From CAIYRG01 sp964494505 (lineage in GTDB: Bacteria > Pseudomonadota > Alphaproteobacteria > Micropepsales > Micropepsaceae), in the NCBI GenBank assembly GCA_964494505.1, contig CAZBRO010000003.1, positions 124,001-188,000 on the forward strand: a DNA stretch of 64,000 bases, in the 5' to 3' direction. Every line of letters starts with the position of its first letter. Position 1 is the stretch's first letter. Below, piece after piece: positions 51,573 through 60,013 of this stretch. Both the position numbers and the translations under genes were made by a program. A model generated the notes under the pieces. That model did no database searches. It was not told the DNA's origin and was given only the letters and a program-made list of their open reading frames with translations.

Positions 51573-52571
51573 TTGGCGCTTCTCGAAATCGACGATCTGA
51601 AAGTGGGCTTCGACACCGAGGCGGGCTTGGTGCGCGCCGTCGATGGCGTCTCGTTCAGCATCGACAAGGGCAGGACTCTTGGCCTTGTGGGCGAATCGGG
51701 CTGTGGCAAAAGCGTGACGGCGACCTCGATTCTGCGACTCGTTCCGCATCCGCCGGGCCGCATCATGGGTGGCGAAATCCGCTTCAGGGGCGTCGATCTG
51801 CTCAAGCTCCCACGCGACGACCTGCCGAAGATTCGCGGCAAGGAGATCGCAATGATCTTCCAGGACCCGATGACCTCGCTGAACCCCGTGTTCACCATCG
51901 AAAGGCAGATGGGTGAGGTCTTGCACCTGCGCTTCAAAATGGACCGCAAGGCCGCCCGCGAGCGCTCGATCGAAATGCTGACGACCGTCGGAATTGCCGA
52001 TCCCGGCTCGCGCCTTTCGAATTATCCGCACGAGCTCTCCGGCGGCATGAAACAACGCGTGATGATCGCAATGGCGCTCCTGACCGAGCCGCAGCTTCTC
52101 ATCGCGGACGAGCCGACGACCGCGCTCGATGTCACCATTCAGGCCCAGATTCTGCACCTCATCCGCGAGCTGCAAAAGCGGACCGGCGCGGCCGTCCTGT
52201 TCATCACGCACGACATGGGCGTGGTGGCCGAGATGTGCGACGAAGTCGCCGTGATGTATGCCGGCCGCGTGGTGGAGCAGGGCCACGTCATGGATATTTT
52301 CAAGCGCAGCCGCCATCCCTACACGAAGGGATTGCTCCGCAGCCTGCCGCAAAAGGGCCAAGTCAAAAAAGCCGAATTGCCGACCATAGAGGGCGTGGTG
52401 CCGTCGCTTCTCAATCCGCCGCGATTCTGCCGGTTCGCGGAGCGCTGCTGGAAACGCAGGCGCCTCAGCGACGACCAGCAACAGCGCTGCTGGAACGACG
52501 ATCCACCGCTTCGGCACTTCGAAAATGGGCTCGTGGCCTGCCACTACCCGGTGCCTGGGGAAGAGCTGTGA
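51573..52571 (+). CDS. Peptide ABC transporter ATP-binding protein 1 (N-terminal half of YejF)
   Basis: A 332-residue OppD/DppD-like ATPase: Walker A GESGCGKS, Q-loop MIFQDPMTSLNPVF, signature LSGGMKQRV, Walker B LLIADEPTTALD and the H-loop FITHDMGVV. The C-terminal oligopeptide-transporter extension has four Cys (RFCRFAERCWKRR and QQRCWNDD plus ACHYPV), the family's possible metal-site cysteines. The start is TTG at 51573, the only sensible initiation codon before ALLEIDDLKVGF. Its stop overlaps the next gene's GTG by 4 bases. In E. coli this half is fused to the next as YejF. Confidence 0.92.
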   Translation: MALLEIDDLKVGFDTEAGLVRAVDGVSFSIDKGRTLGLVGESGCGKSVTATSILRLVPHPPGRIMGGEIRFRGVDLLKLPRDDLPKIRGKEIAMIFQDPMTSLNPVFTIERQMGEVLHLRFKMDRKAARERSIEMLTTVGIADPGSRLSNYPHELSGGMKQRVMIAMALLTEPQLLIADEPTTALDVTIQAQILHLIRELQKRTGAAVLFITHDMGVVAEMCDEVAVMYAGRVVEQGHVMDIFKRSRHPYTKGLLRSLPQKGQVKKAELPTIEGVVPSLLNPPRFCRFAERCWKRRRLSDDQQQRCWNDDPPLRHFENGLVACHYPVPGEEL

Positions 52572-53575
52572 GCGCAAACGGCCCCGCGCCGCTCCTCGCC
52601 GTCGAGGGCCTCAAAAAGTACTACCCCGTCCGGGGCGGCGTCTTCGGCGCGAAGATCGGCGACGTTCGCGCCGTCGATGGCGTCAACCTCAGTGTGATGC
52701 AGGGCCAGACGCTGGGCCTGGTCGGTGAATCGGGCTGCGGGAAATCGACGCTTGGCCGCACCATTATGCGCCTGGAGGAACCGACCGCGGGCCGCGTCTT
52801 CTTCGAAGGCGCGGACCTTGCTCACGCCAAGGGCGCGGAATTGTTCAGGCTGAGGCGCGATATACAGGCGATTTTCCAGGATCCCTATTCGTCGCTCAAT
52901 CCGCGCATGACCGTGGGCGAGATTGTGCGCGAACCATTGTTGGTTCACCGCATCGGCAGCAAGGCGGAGCAGATCGAAAAGGTGCGGTCTCTTCTCGAAA
53001 CCGTAGGACTTACCGGCGAAATGCTCGACCGCTATCCGCACGAATTCTCCGGCGGGCAGCGCCAGCGCATCGGTATTGCGCGCGCGCTTGCGCTTGATCC
53101 CAAGCTCGTCATCGCGGATGAGCCGGTATCGGCGCTTGACGTTTCCGTCCGCAGTCAGGTGCTGAACCTCATGGTGCGGCTACAACGTGAACGGAACCTT
53201 GCCTACGTTTTCATCAGCCACGATCTTTCGGTTGTCGAGCACATCAGCGATACCATCGCGATCATGTATCTCGGCCGAATCGTCGAAATGGGCCCTGCGG
53301 AGGAGGTTTTTGCCCGTCCCGTGCACCCCTACACACGAGCGCTGATGGAGGCGATCCCGGTTCCCGATCCGGAAAGGCGCCATACGGGCGCGCCCGTGCG
53401 TGGCGAGGCGCCTAGCCCGGTTTCACCGCCTTCCGGCTGTCCTTTCCACCCGCGCTGCGCCTATGCGATCGAGGCGTGCCGCTCCACGGTTCCGCTTCTG
53501 GAGGCCATCGGCACCCCGAATCCGGCCGGGGGCCGCGATCATGTGGCCGCTTGTATTCGCGCCCATGAACTTTGA
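52568..53575 (+). CDS. Peptide ABC transporter ATP-binding protein 2 (C-terminal half of YejF)
   Basis: A 335-residue OppF/DppF-like ATPase: LKKYYPVRGGVFGAKIGDVR near the start, Walker A GESGCGKS, IFQDPYSSLNPRM, signature FSGGQRQRIG and Walker B LVIADEPVSALD. The C-terminus has the Cys pattern GCPFHPRCAYAIEACR. The start is GTG at 52568, overlapping the preceding stop as GTGA. The open frame upstream of this GTG is shadow of the first ATPase. It ends the transporter operon. Confidence 0.93.
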   Translation: MSANGPAPLLAVEGLKKYYPVRGGVFGAKIGDVRAVDGVNLSVMQGQTLGLVGESGCGKSTLGRTIMRLEEPTAGRVFFEGADLAHAKGAELFRLRRDIQAIFQDPYSSLNPRMTVGEIVREPLLVHRIGSKAEQIEKVRSLLETVGLTGEMLDRYPHEFSGGQRQRIGIARALALDPKLVIADEPVSALDVSVRSQVLNLMVRLQRERNLAYVFISHDLSVVEHISDTIAIMYLGRIVEMGPAEEVFARPVHPYTRALMEAIPVPDPERRHTGAPVRGEAPSPVSPPSGCPFHPRCAYAIEACRSTVPLLEAIGTPNPAGGRDHVAACIRAHEL

Positions 53576-53598
53576 CCGCAACGTATTTTTACTATAGT
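53572..53598 (+). promoter_or_regulatory. Candidate sigma-70-type promoter upstream of the 66-aa gene
   Basis: TTGACC (53572-53577) and TATAGT (53593-53598) each match the consensus hexamers at five of six positions, but the spacer is only 15 bp. It overlaps the 3' end of the ATPase gene and begins an unusually AT-rich 170-bp gap. The short spacer lowers confidence; activation by a regulator would be expected. Confidence 0.35.
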
Positions 53599-53622
53599 GC
53601 CGTATCAATCTGACAGGCGATG

Positions 53623-53643
53623 TATTACAAGGCCTATTACAAG
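53623..53643. repeat. Tandem 9-bp direct repeat (TATTACAAG) in an AT-rich leader
   Basis: TATTACAAG occurs at 53623-53631 and again at 53635-53643, a 12-bp period. It is located downstream of the candidate promoter and about 110 bp before the small-protein start. It could be a regulator site or chance in an AT-rich stretch. Confidence 0.4.
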
Positions 53644-53752
53644 ACTGATAAAAGACGTGTAGTGCGACCTTTCGACAGCCCTAGCGGGTGAACGCTTGTA
53701 ATTGAACAAAAACTCGTACACAAAGCCGCCCCAAACCACGGAGGGGGAACCG

Positions 53753-53953
53753 ATGAAAGAAAAGACGAAGTTGAGATTGAAGCTCGAAGCATTGAACAAA
53801 GGCAAGAGCGTGCGGGTATCGGGCATCGACTCGAGCAAGAGCCCGGAATATCGCCGCGCTGTTTCGACGGCCGCCAACGTGCGCAACAGCACGGGCCGCA
53901 GTTTCAGTGTCACGCTCGGACCCCGGGCATTGACGATCACGCGCATTAAGTAA
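53753..53953 (+). CDS. Small basic protein (66 aa), unrecognised
   Basis: A 66-residue, Lys/Arg-rich soluble protein (KEKTKLRLKLEALNKGKSVR at the start; SPEYRRAVSTAANVRNSTGR in the middle). The pattern V-x-G, a helix with Arg/Ala, Gly-x-x-F, then a terminal R-I is reminiscent of small basic proteins often seen in phages and plasmids, but I cannot name the family. ATG 53753 has a very strong GGAGGGGG ribosome-binding site 5-13 nt upstream. An in-frame TTG at 53702 is not needed. The stop is followed by two AACGCGCTGT copies (53952-53961 and 53966-53975). It stands alone between the transporter and the copper ATPase. Nucleic-acid binding is a guess from charge. Confidence 0.65.
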   Translation: MKEKTKLRLKLEALNKGKSVRVSGIDSSKSPEYRRAVSTAANVRNSTGRSFSVTLGPRALTITRIK

Positions 53954-53987
53954 CGCGCTGTAAGCAACGCGCTGTTTTAAGCGTTCG

Positions 53988-56186
53988 TCAGATTTCCGTC
54001 AGTTTCAGCCTGAGCGCGTTGGCAATTACCGACACGGAACTCGCCGACATGGCGGCTGCCGCGATCATGGGCGACAGCAAGAGTCCGAAGACCGGATAAA
54101 GCGCTCCGGCCGCAATCGGAATGCCTGCCGCGTTGTAAATGAAGGCAAAGAACAGATTCTGCCGGATGTTCCGCATCACGGCATGGCTGAGACGCCGTGC
54201 GCGCAGAATGCCCTTAAGGTCGCCCATCACCAGGGTCAGGCCCGCGCTTTCCATTGCGACATCGGTGCCGGTGCCCATGGCGATCCCGACATCCGCGGCG
54301 GCAAGCGCGGGGGCATCGTTCACCCCGTCGCCAGCCATCGCGACGATGCGGCCCTGCGCCCGCAATCGTGTGACGGCGCTATGCTTTTCGGCGGGTAGAA
54401 CTTCAGCCTCGACGCCCGACAAGCCCAGACGGCGGGCAACCGCTTCCGCCGTGGCCCGGTGATCTCCCGTCAGCATGATGACGGTTATGCCCAGTGCCTT
54501 CAGGCCCTGAATTGCTTCCGGCGTGTTCGCCTTCAGGGGATCGGCGACGGCGATCAAGCCCGCGGGCGTGCCGTCCAAGGCAACGAAGACGACGGTGGCG
54601 CCGTCGCCGCGCAAGGTTTCCGCGCTTCCGGCCAGCGCATCGGCTGAGACGCCGCTTTCATTGAGGAAAGCCGCGTTTCCGACGATGACGCGGCGGTCGT
54701 CCACCCGGCCGATCGCACCTCTGCCGGGCGGCGAGTCGAATTCCGACGGCGCGGTGAGGGGGATTCGGCGCGCCTTCGCTTCCGCGACGATGGCATTCGC
54801 CAGAGGATGCTCGCTTGCCTGCTCCAGGCTCGCCGCGAGGCGCAGGACATCGTCCGCCTGCCATCCGGTGCCGGGAACAATGGAGACAACCCTAGGTTTT
54901 CCTTCGGTGAGCGTTCCCGTCTTATCGACCAGCAGCGTGTCGATTTTCTCCATCCGTTCCAGCGCCTCGGCATTCTTGATCAGAATGCCGGCTCCGGCTC
55001 CCCGCCCGACGCCCACCATGATGGACATCGGCGTGGCGAGCCCAAGCGCGCAGGGGCACGCGATAATCAGCACGGAAACCGCGGCCAGAAGCCCGAACGC
55101 CATGCGCGGCTCCGGCCCATAAACCGACCACGCCGCGAATGCGAGCACGGCAGCTAAAATGACCGCCGGCACGAACCAGCCCGATACCTGATCGGCCAGC
55201 CCTTGAATCGGAGCCCGGCTTCTCTGCGCGTCTCCAACCATCTGCACGATCCGTGCGAGCATGGTGTCGTGGCCGATTTTGTCGGCGCGGAGCACGAAAC
55301 TGCCGCTCTGATTCATGGTGCCGCCGATGACGCGCGAGCCGGGTTCCTTGGTCACCGGCATGGCTTCGCCCGTCAGCATCGATTCATCGACCGCGGAGCG
55401 GCCTTCCAGCACTTCGCCATCCACCGGAACGGACTCGCCGGGCCGTACTCGCAAGTGGTCGCCAAGCTGCACGACTTCGAGTGGAACTTCTTCTTCCGTA
55501 CCGTCGGGCCCGATGCGGCGGGCGCGCTTGGGGGCAAGATTGAGCAGGGCGCGAATGGCCCCACTCGTCGTCTCGCGCGCCTTCAGCTCCAGCATCTGTC
55601 CGAGCAACACCAGGACCGTGATGGTCGCGGCCGCTTCGAAATAGACGGGTACCGCGCCCATGCCGCTTCGGAAAGCGGCAGGGAAAACCTCAGGTGCGAA
55701 TGTGGCGATCACGCTGTAGGTCCAGGCTACTCCCGTCCCCATCGCAATCAGCGTGAACATGTTGAGGTGGCGGCTAACCAATGATTGTGCGCCTCGCACG
55801 AGAAACGGCCAGCCGCACCACAGAACGACCGGTGTCGCGAACGTGAACTCCAGCCAGTTGGTCAGGCTATCGCCCAGAAGCGGCCGCAAGCCGAGCAGTT
55901 CGCCGCCCATTTCCAGTGCCAGCACGGGGACCGCCAGAACCAGGCCGACCCAAAATCGGCGCGTCATGTCAGCGAGTTCGGCATTCTTGATCGGCGCGGC
56001 GGTTGCCACCAACGGCTCCAGCGCCATGCCGCAAATGGGACAGTTTCCCGGGGCGTCGCGGACAATCTCCGGATGCATCGGGCAGGTCCAGCGCACACGC
56101 TCGGCGGGTTGGGCCTGCGGCGCGGGCGCGGGCGTTTCCCCATGCCCAGGGCAATTGTGATGAGGGCGGTGGAGGCTGTGATCCAT
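53988..56186 (-). CDS. copA: Copper-type P1B ATPase (CopA-like)
   Basis: A 732-residue metal-export ATPase of the inner membrane. The His-rich N-terminus (DHSLHRPHHNCPGHGE) is followed by a heavy-metal-binding domain with CPMHPEIV and CPICGM. Core motifs are IIACPCALGLATP (the CPC site), the phosphorylation site DKTGTLTEG, SEHPLANA and GDGVNDAPAL. The last TM has MSASSVSVIANAL, the Cu(I) pattern. ATG 56186 is preferred; the 24-codon open extension upstream would overlap the palindrome at 56223. No classical CxxC ferredoxin-like HMA domain is present. It diverges from the gene at 56565. Confidence 0.93.
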   Translation of the reverse strand: MDHSLHRPHHNCPGHGETPAPAPQAQPAERVRWTCPMHPEIVRDAPGNCPICGMALEPLVATAAPIKNAELADMTRRFWVGLVLAVPVLALEMGGELLGLRPLLGDSLTNWLEFTFATPVVLWCGWPFLVRGAQSLVSRHLNMFTLIAMGTGVAWTYSVIATFAPEVFPAAFRSGMGAVPVYFEAAATITVLVLLGQMLELKARETTSGAIRALLNLAPKRARRIGPDGTEEEVPLEVVQLGDHLRVRPGESVPVDGEVLEGRSAVDESMLTGEAMPVTKEPGSRVIGGTMNQSGSFVLRADKIGHDTMLARIVQMVGDAQRSRAPIQGLADQVSGWFVPAVILAAVLAFAAWSVYGPEPRMAFGLLAAVSVLIIACPCALGLATPMSIMVGVGRGAGAGILIKNAEALERMEKIDTLLVDKTGTLTEGKPRVVSIVPGTGWQADDVLRLAASLEQASEHPLANAIVAEAKARRIPLTAPSEFDSPPGRGAIGRVDDRRVIVGNAAFLNESGVSADALAGSAETLRGDGATVVFVALDGTPAGLIAVADPLKANTPEAIQGLKALGITVIMLTGDHRATAEAVARRLGLSGVEAEVLPAEKHSAVTRLRAQGRIVAMAGDGVNDAPALAAADVGIAMGTGTDVAMESAGLTLVMGDLKGILRARRLSHAVMRNIRQNLFFAFIYNAAGIPIAAGALYPVFGLLLSPMIAAAAMSASSVSVIANALRLKLTEI

Positions 56187-56564
56187 CCAGGTCTCGGGGC
56201 CGATCTCGGGCTGACTGATGCAGATACCCCTATATGGTATCCGCAGAACAAACGCCAAATCTCCGCAGGAAAATGCGCCATCTCATCTAGAGCCGCCGGC
56301 CTTCGCCCACATTGATCTGAAGCAAGGCGTATTCCGGGCTGCCGCCCGTTCGCCGCATCTGCCGAAATCAAGATTATCGTCCCGTTCTCTTGTTCTGCCG
56401 GCTTGGAACTTCACCCCCGAACATGCGTTGTTCCGAACGCCAGTTTCAGAGGCGAATGTCTAAAGGATGCATCGGCTTGCTCGGGGACTGACCGGGCCGG
56501 AAAGTTGATCGCGATGCCCGTATGTGAGGCGAGGGAAGCTGGCAATTCGTAATGGAGGTTCTCA
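56187..56564. promoter_or_regulatory. Divergent intergenic region between copA and the His-rich protein gene
   Basis: This 378-bp region lies between two outward-reading genes. I see no credible gene in it: the open frame 56218-56463 has no ribosome-binding site and no recognisable composition. Its clearest element is the GATACC/GGTATC palindrome at 56223-56241 near copA. A GGAGG at 56554-56558 serves the plus-strand gene. Confidence 0.6.
56223..56241. promoter_or_regulatory. Candidate CsoR-like copper operator upstream of copA
   Basis: GATACC (56223-56228) and GGTATC (56236-56241) are perfect arms around CCTATAT, giving GATACCCCTATATGGTATC. CsoR/RcnR-family operators share a TACCCC...GGGTA-type symmetric core. 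The site begins 37 nt upstream of the copA ATG on the minus strand, the right place for repression. No csoR gene is in the window. Confidence 0.5.
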
Positions 56565-56951
56565 ATGACGTATCTGGATGTCAGCCCGATGATTTCCGCT
56601 CTGCGCGTCAGCCCGGAGCATTTCGAATTCACGCACGGGTCGCTCCATCACATTCCCAGCCGGCATAGATTCCACTTCCATCCCGACGGCGTGCAGATCG
56701 ACGCCCTCTGCGACTGCTCGTTCCTGGCTGTGAGTCCGAAGCAGGAAGAAACGTTGCGCGAGGCATTCGGCGAATGGCGCGCAAGCTATTGGCGCCCTGC
56801 GGAGATCAACCGGGAATTTGCCTCGCATTTCGAGCAATATTCGCCGCTGCGGCGGTTGCTGATCGCGATGGCCGGCGCGCTGCACCGGGCATTGTTGCGG
56901 AAGGGAATTGTCCACCACGGCCACAACCACACGCTGGTTCCGGCGGAATAG
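56565..56951 (+). CDS. Conserved hypothetical protein with His-rich segments
   Basis: A 128-residue soluble protein I cannot name. Notable segments are HGSLHHIPSRHRFHFHPDGV near residue 25, a CDCSFLAVS motif, a helical middle with FGEWRASYWRPAEINREF, and the C-terminal VHHGHNHTLVPAE. The two His clusters and the CDC motif could bind metal, and the gene diverges from a copper ATPase, so a link to metal handling is possible. No signal peptide. GGAGG 7 nt upstream supports the ATG at 56565. Confidence 0.7.
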   Translation: MTYLDVSPMISALRVSPEHFEFTHGSLHHIPSRHRFHFHPDGVQIDALCDCSFLAVSPKQEETLREAFGEWRASYWRPAEINREFASHFEQYSPLRRLLIAMAGALHRALLRKGIVHHGHNHTLVPAE

Positions 56952-56954
56952 GCT

Positions 56955-57938
56955 TTATCCGCAATAGGGGCTGACCGTCTGCTCGATGGCGCCGAAAATC
57001 GAGCGGCCGGTTTGGTCCAGCATCTCGATCCTGACCGTATCGCCGAATGCGAGGAACGGGGTTTCCGGCGCACCCTGTTCAATGGTCTCGATGGCGCGCC
57101 GCTCGGCGATACAGGATGAACCCATGCTCCTGTCCGCGTTGGCGACGGTGCCTGAGCCGATGATGGTGCCGGCCACCAATGGCCGCGTTCTGGCTGCGTG
57201 CGCGATCAGGTGTGGAAAATTGAACACCATCCCTTCTCGGGCATTGGGCCGGCCGAACAGCACGCCATTCAGCGCCGTTCGCAGGGACAGGTTGACCGAT
57301 CGCCCGTCCCACGCGGAGCCAAGCTCGTCCGGCGTTGCGGCGATAGGCGAGAAGGACGTCCAGGCCTTGCCTTGGAAAAAACCGAAACCCTTGGCGAGTT
57401 CCGCCGGTATCAAATTGCGCAACGAGACATCGTTGGCGAGCATGAGCAGCTTGATGTGGCCGCCGGCATCATCGGCGGAAACACCCATCGGCACGTCGTC
57501 CGTGATGACCGCGATCTCCGACTCGAAATCGATACCCCAGGCTTCATCGGCGACCGGAATGGGTCCGGTGGGCCCCAGGAAATTGCTCGATCCGCCCTGA
57601 TAGATCAGCGGGTCGGTCCAGAACGAAGGCGGCAATTCGGCCCCGCGTGCCCGCCGCACAAGCTCCACATGGACCACATAGGCGCTTCCGTCGGCCCATT
57701 GATAGGCTCGGGGGAGCGGCGCCGCTGAGGCGCGGGAATCGAACGCGAATGCACCGGCGGCGCGCCCTTCTTCCAGTTCCGCCGCGCGCGCCGCAAGTTG
57801 CGGCGCCGCTTCGGACCACCGGTCGAGCGCGGATTGCAGCGTGGGCGCGATGTCGGGCACGGCAACCGCGCGCGCAAGATCGCGCGAAACCACGGCCAGC
57901 CGGCCGTCGCGGCCCCCCTTCAGCGAGGCGAGCTTCAT
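56955..57938 (-). CDS. fahA: Fumarylacetoacetate hydrolase family protein (homogentisate pathway)
   Basis: A 327-residue FAH-fold hydrolase, likely cleaving fumarylacetoacetate to fumarate and acetoacetate, the final step of tyrosine degradation. Family signals are the metal-site region GIDFESEIAVITDDVPMG (acidic ligands), LLMLANDVSLRNLIP, the KAWTSFSPIAATPDELG block and GSGTVANADRSMGSSCIAER. ATG 57938 overlaps the hmgA stop by 4 bases (ATGA); an in-frame start 33 nt upstream lies inside hmgA. The operon context supports the substrate. Sequence alone would allow another FAH-family reaction. Confidence 0.87.
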   Translation of the reverse strand: MKLASLKGGRDGRLAVVSRDLARAVAVPDIAPTLQSALDRWSEAAPQLAARAAELEEGRAAGAFAFDSRASAAPLPRAYQWADGSAYVVHVELVRRARGAELPPSFWTDPLIYQGGSSNFLGPTGPIPVADEAWGIDFESEIAVITDDVPMGVSADDAGGHIKLLMLANDVSLRNLIPAELAKGFGFFQGKAWTSFSPIAATPDELGSAWDGRSVNLSLRTALNGVLFGRPNAREGMVFNFPHLIAHAARTRPLVAGTIIGSGTVANADRSMGSSCIAERRAIETIEQGAPETPFLAFGDTVRIEMLDQTGRSIFGAIEQTVSPYCG

Positions 57939-59074
57939 CCGCCTGTCCAGCTTGCCGCATAGCCCTGCCACTCGACGGCTTCCGCTGCCGGACCAACCTC
58001 CAGCCCGTCGCGGGCGTCGATCATCACCGCGATCTCGTCGGTCGCGGGTTTGCGCGGTTTCAGGGCCGCTTCCAGCGCCTTGGGATGGGGACCATGGGTG
58101 AACCCGCAGGGGTGGAAAGTGATCATGCCCGGCTTGATGTTGTCGCGGCTGAAGAAATCGCCTGCGTGATAGAAGATCACCTCGTCGTAATCGTCATTGT
58201 TATGGAAGAAGGGCACCTTGAGCGCGCCCGGATCGGTCTCGAACGGCCGTGGCACGAAGGTACACACGACGAACCGGCCGGCGACAAAGGTGGTGTGCAC
58301 CGAAGGCGGCAGATGCACACGGTGGCTCATCACCGGCCTGATGTCCTTCACGTTCAGGCGCACGGGCGCGAGATCGCCATGCCAGCCGACGGCATCCAGG
58401 GGATTGAACGGATAGGTCACGGTCGAAATTGCGCCGCGCCGTTTGATGTGCACGCGCCATTTGCCCCCTTCGGCCTGCTGGGCGCGGAAATTCTCGTCGA
58501 TTGCCGGCACGTCCAGGATCGCTGGATCGAAAATGGCGTGCGCGCCGATCAGGCCCTTGTCCGGCAGCTGGTACGACGATCCGGTCGCCTCGATGGCGAG
58601 GAGCCGCATCGGTTTTGAGGGGTCGATCCGCCACATCGTGCCGCGCGGGATCACGAGATAGTCGCCAGTTACAATGGAGAGGTGCCCGTAGTCGCAGAAG
58701 AACTCGCCTTCGCCTTCATGCACGAACAGCAATTGATCGCCGTCGGCATTGCGCGCGAGATCGCTCATGGGGCGGCGCAATTGCCAATAGCCGAGGCGCA
58801 ACGCGGCATTGTGCAGGACGTCGGCCGCGCTCCAGGGCGAGGATCCGTCTTCGTCATTGACGCGCGGAAGCTTCGTCAAATCGAACGCGCGCGGCCGCAA
58901 GGGGCCTTCCCACGAGGTCCAGCCCGTCGGCGGATGCCGGTGATACATCAGCGTCGCCGGGCCGTAGAACCCTTCCTTCCCCAACTCGCGCTCATAGGTT
59001 CCAGCCGGCAAGTCCGCGTGAGCCTGACGGGAGGCCATCCCTTCCACGCGCGGAAACGAGATGTATTTCGGCAT
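57935..59074 (-). CDS. hmgA: Homogentisate 1,2-dioxygenase
   Basis: A 379-residue cupin-type Fe(II) ring-cleavage enzyme that opens homogentisate to maleylacetoacetate. It is the short bacterial form. Conserved segments are HRHPPTGWTSWEGPLRPRAF, VHEGEGEFFCDYGHLSIVTG, IPRGTMWRI, VPFFHNNDDYDEVIFYHAGD and MITFHPCGFTHGPHPKALEA, which carry the His/Glu iron ligands. ATG 59074 (MPKYISFPRVEG) is chosen over an in-frame start 60 nt upstream that would run into phhA. It follows phhA by 10 nt and overlaps the hydrolase gene by 4. Confidence 0.93.
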   Translation of the reverse strand: MPKYISFPRVEGMASRQAHADLPAGTYERELGKEGFYGPATLMYHRHPPTGWTSWEGPLRPRAFDLTKLPRVNDEDGSSPWSAADVLHNAALRLGYWQLRRPMSDLARNADGDQLLFVHEGEGEFFCDYGHLSIVTGDYLVIPRGTMWRIDPSKPMRLLAIEATGSSYQLPDKGLIGAHAIFDPAILDVPAIDENFRAQQAEGGKWRVHIKRRGAISTVTYPFNPLDAVGWHGDLAPVRLNVKDIRPVMSHRVHLPPSVHTTFVAGRFVVCTFVPRPFETDPGALKVPFFHNNDDYDEVIFYHAGDFFSRDNIKPGMITFHPCGFTHGPHPKALEAALKPRKPATDEIAVMIDARDGLEVGPAAEAVEWQGYAASWTGG

Positions 59075-59084
59075 GGCGAGCTCC

Positions 59085-59966
59085 TTAAGGGATGCGGCCG
59101 CGATGGATGACCTTATCCCCGTCAAGGACGGCATCGGCGGGGTAGGGCGCTCTGTCTTTCAGGCGCGCATAAAGCGGCCCAAAGGGCTTGTGGGTTTCGG
59201 CGAAGAGCTGTTCGAAACTGTCGATAACGAAATAGGTCTGCTGGAAGGCATCGATGCGGAATTCCGTCGCGAGCACGCGTTCGAGATTGAAACCGATCCG
59301 GTTCGGCGTCTTGCTGTCGATGGCGTAGATCGTCTCGCCATGGGAAGAGAGGATTCCGGCGCCGTAGGCCTTCAGGCCTCGCGGCGTGCGGATGAGGCCG
59401 AACTCGATGGTGTACCAATAGAGCCGCGCCAGCAGAGGTATCGCGTCGAGCTGCGCCGCCGCGGGCCCCGCCTTGCCGTATTCCTCCATGTAGTCGGCGA
59501 AGATCGGATGCGCCAATAGCGGCACGTGGCCGAACAGATCGTGGAACACATCGGGCTCGACCAGATAATCGAGCTCGCTCTCTTCGCGGATCCACCAGGT
59601 CACGGGAAAACGGCGGTTCGCCAGATGATGAAAGAACACCTCGTCCGGGATCAGGCCTGGAACCGCGACGATCTGGAACCCGGTGAGACGGGAGAGGCTC
59701 CGATTGATCCGGCCGAAATCGGGGATGCCGCCGGCGATGTCGAGGTTCTCCAGTCTGTCGGTGAATTCCTTTACGGCATAACGGGGAACCAGCTCGATCT
59801 GGCGCCGGTACAGCCGCCGCCAGCGGTCGTGCTCCGCGGCCGTATAATGGGAAAACGGCTGGCCGACGGAATAATCGGGCCGCATCGAAGAATAGTCGCC
59901 CCGCAGCGCGTGCGATGAGCGGCCGGAATTCTCAACCCCTCCGGTGTTTGCCGGTTGCGAATCCAT
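59085..59966 (-). CDS. phhA: Phenylalanine 4-monooxygenase
   Basis: A 293-residue pterin-dependent hydroxylase converting phenylalanine to tyrosine. The iron triad is visible: H142 and H147 in VFHDLFGHVPLL and E188 in YWYTIEFGLI, with the spacing of known bacterial enzymes. LTGFQIVAVPGLIPDEVFFH is also conserved. An alternative start at 59885 (MRPDYSVGQPF) would trim a poorly conserved 27-residue head and widen the gap to hppD from 47 to 128 bp; this is not settled. A pterin recycling gene (phhB) is not in the window. Confidence 0.94.
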   Translation of the reverse strand: MDSQPANTGGVENSGRSSHALRGDYSSMRPDYSVGQPFSHYTAAEHDRWRRLYRRQIELVPRYAVKEFTDRLENLDIAGGIPDFGRINRSLSRLTGFQIVAVPGLIPDEVFFHHLANRRFPVTWWIREESELDYLVEPDVFHDLFGHVPLLAHPIFADYMEEYGKAGPAAAQLDAIPLLARLYWYTIEFGLIRTPRGLKAYGAGILSSHGETIYAIDSKTPNRIGFNLERVLATEFRIDAFQQTYFVIDSFEQLFAETHKPFGPLYARLKDRAPYPADAVLDGDKVIHRGRIP

Positions 59967-60013
59967 CCCTATCTATGTGGGAGGCGGGAGCCGAATAGTG
60001 AAGGGCGAGCCCC

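Noticed and set aside
56218..56463. 81-codon frame in the copA divergent region
   Set aside because: No ribosome-binding site, no motif, and it overlaps the candidate operator.
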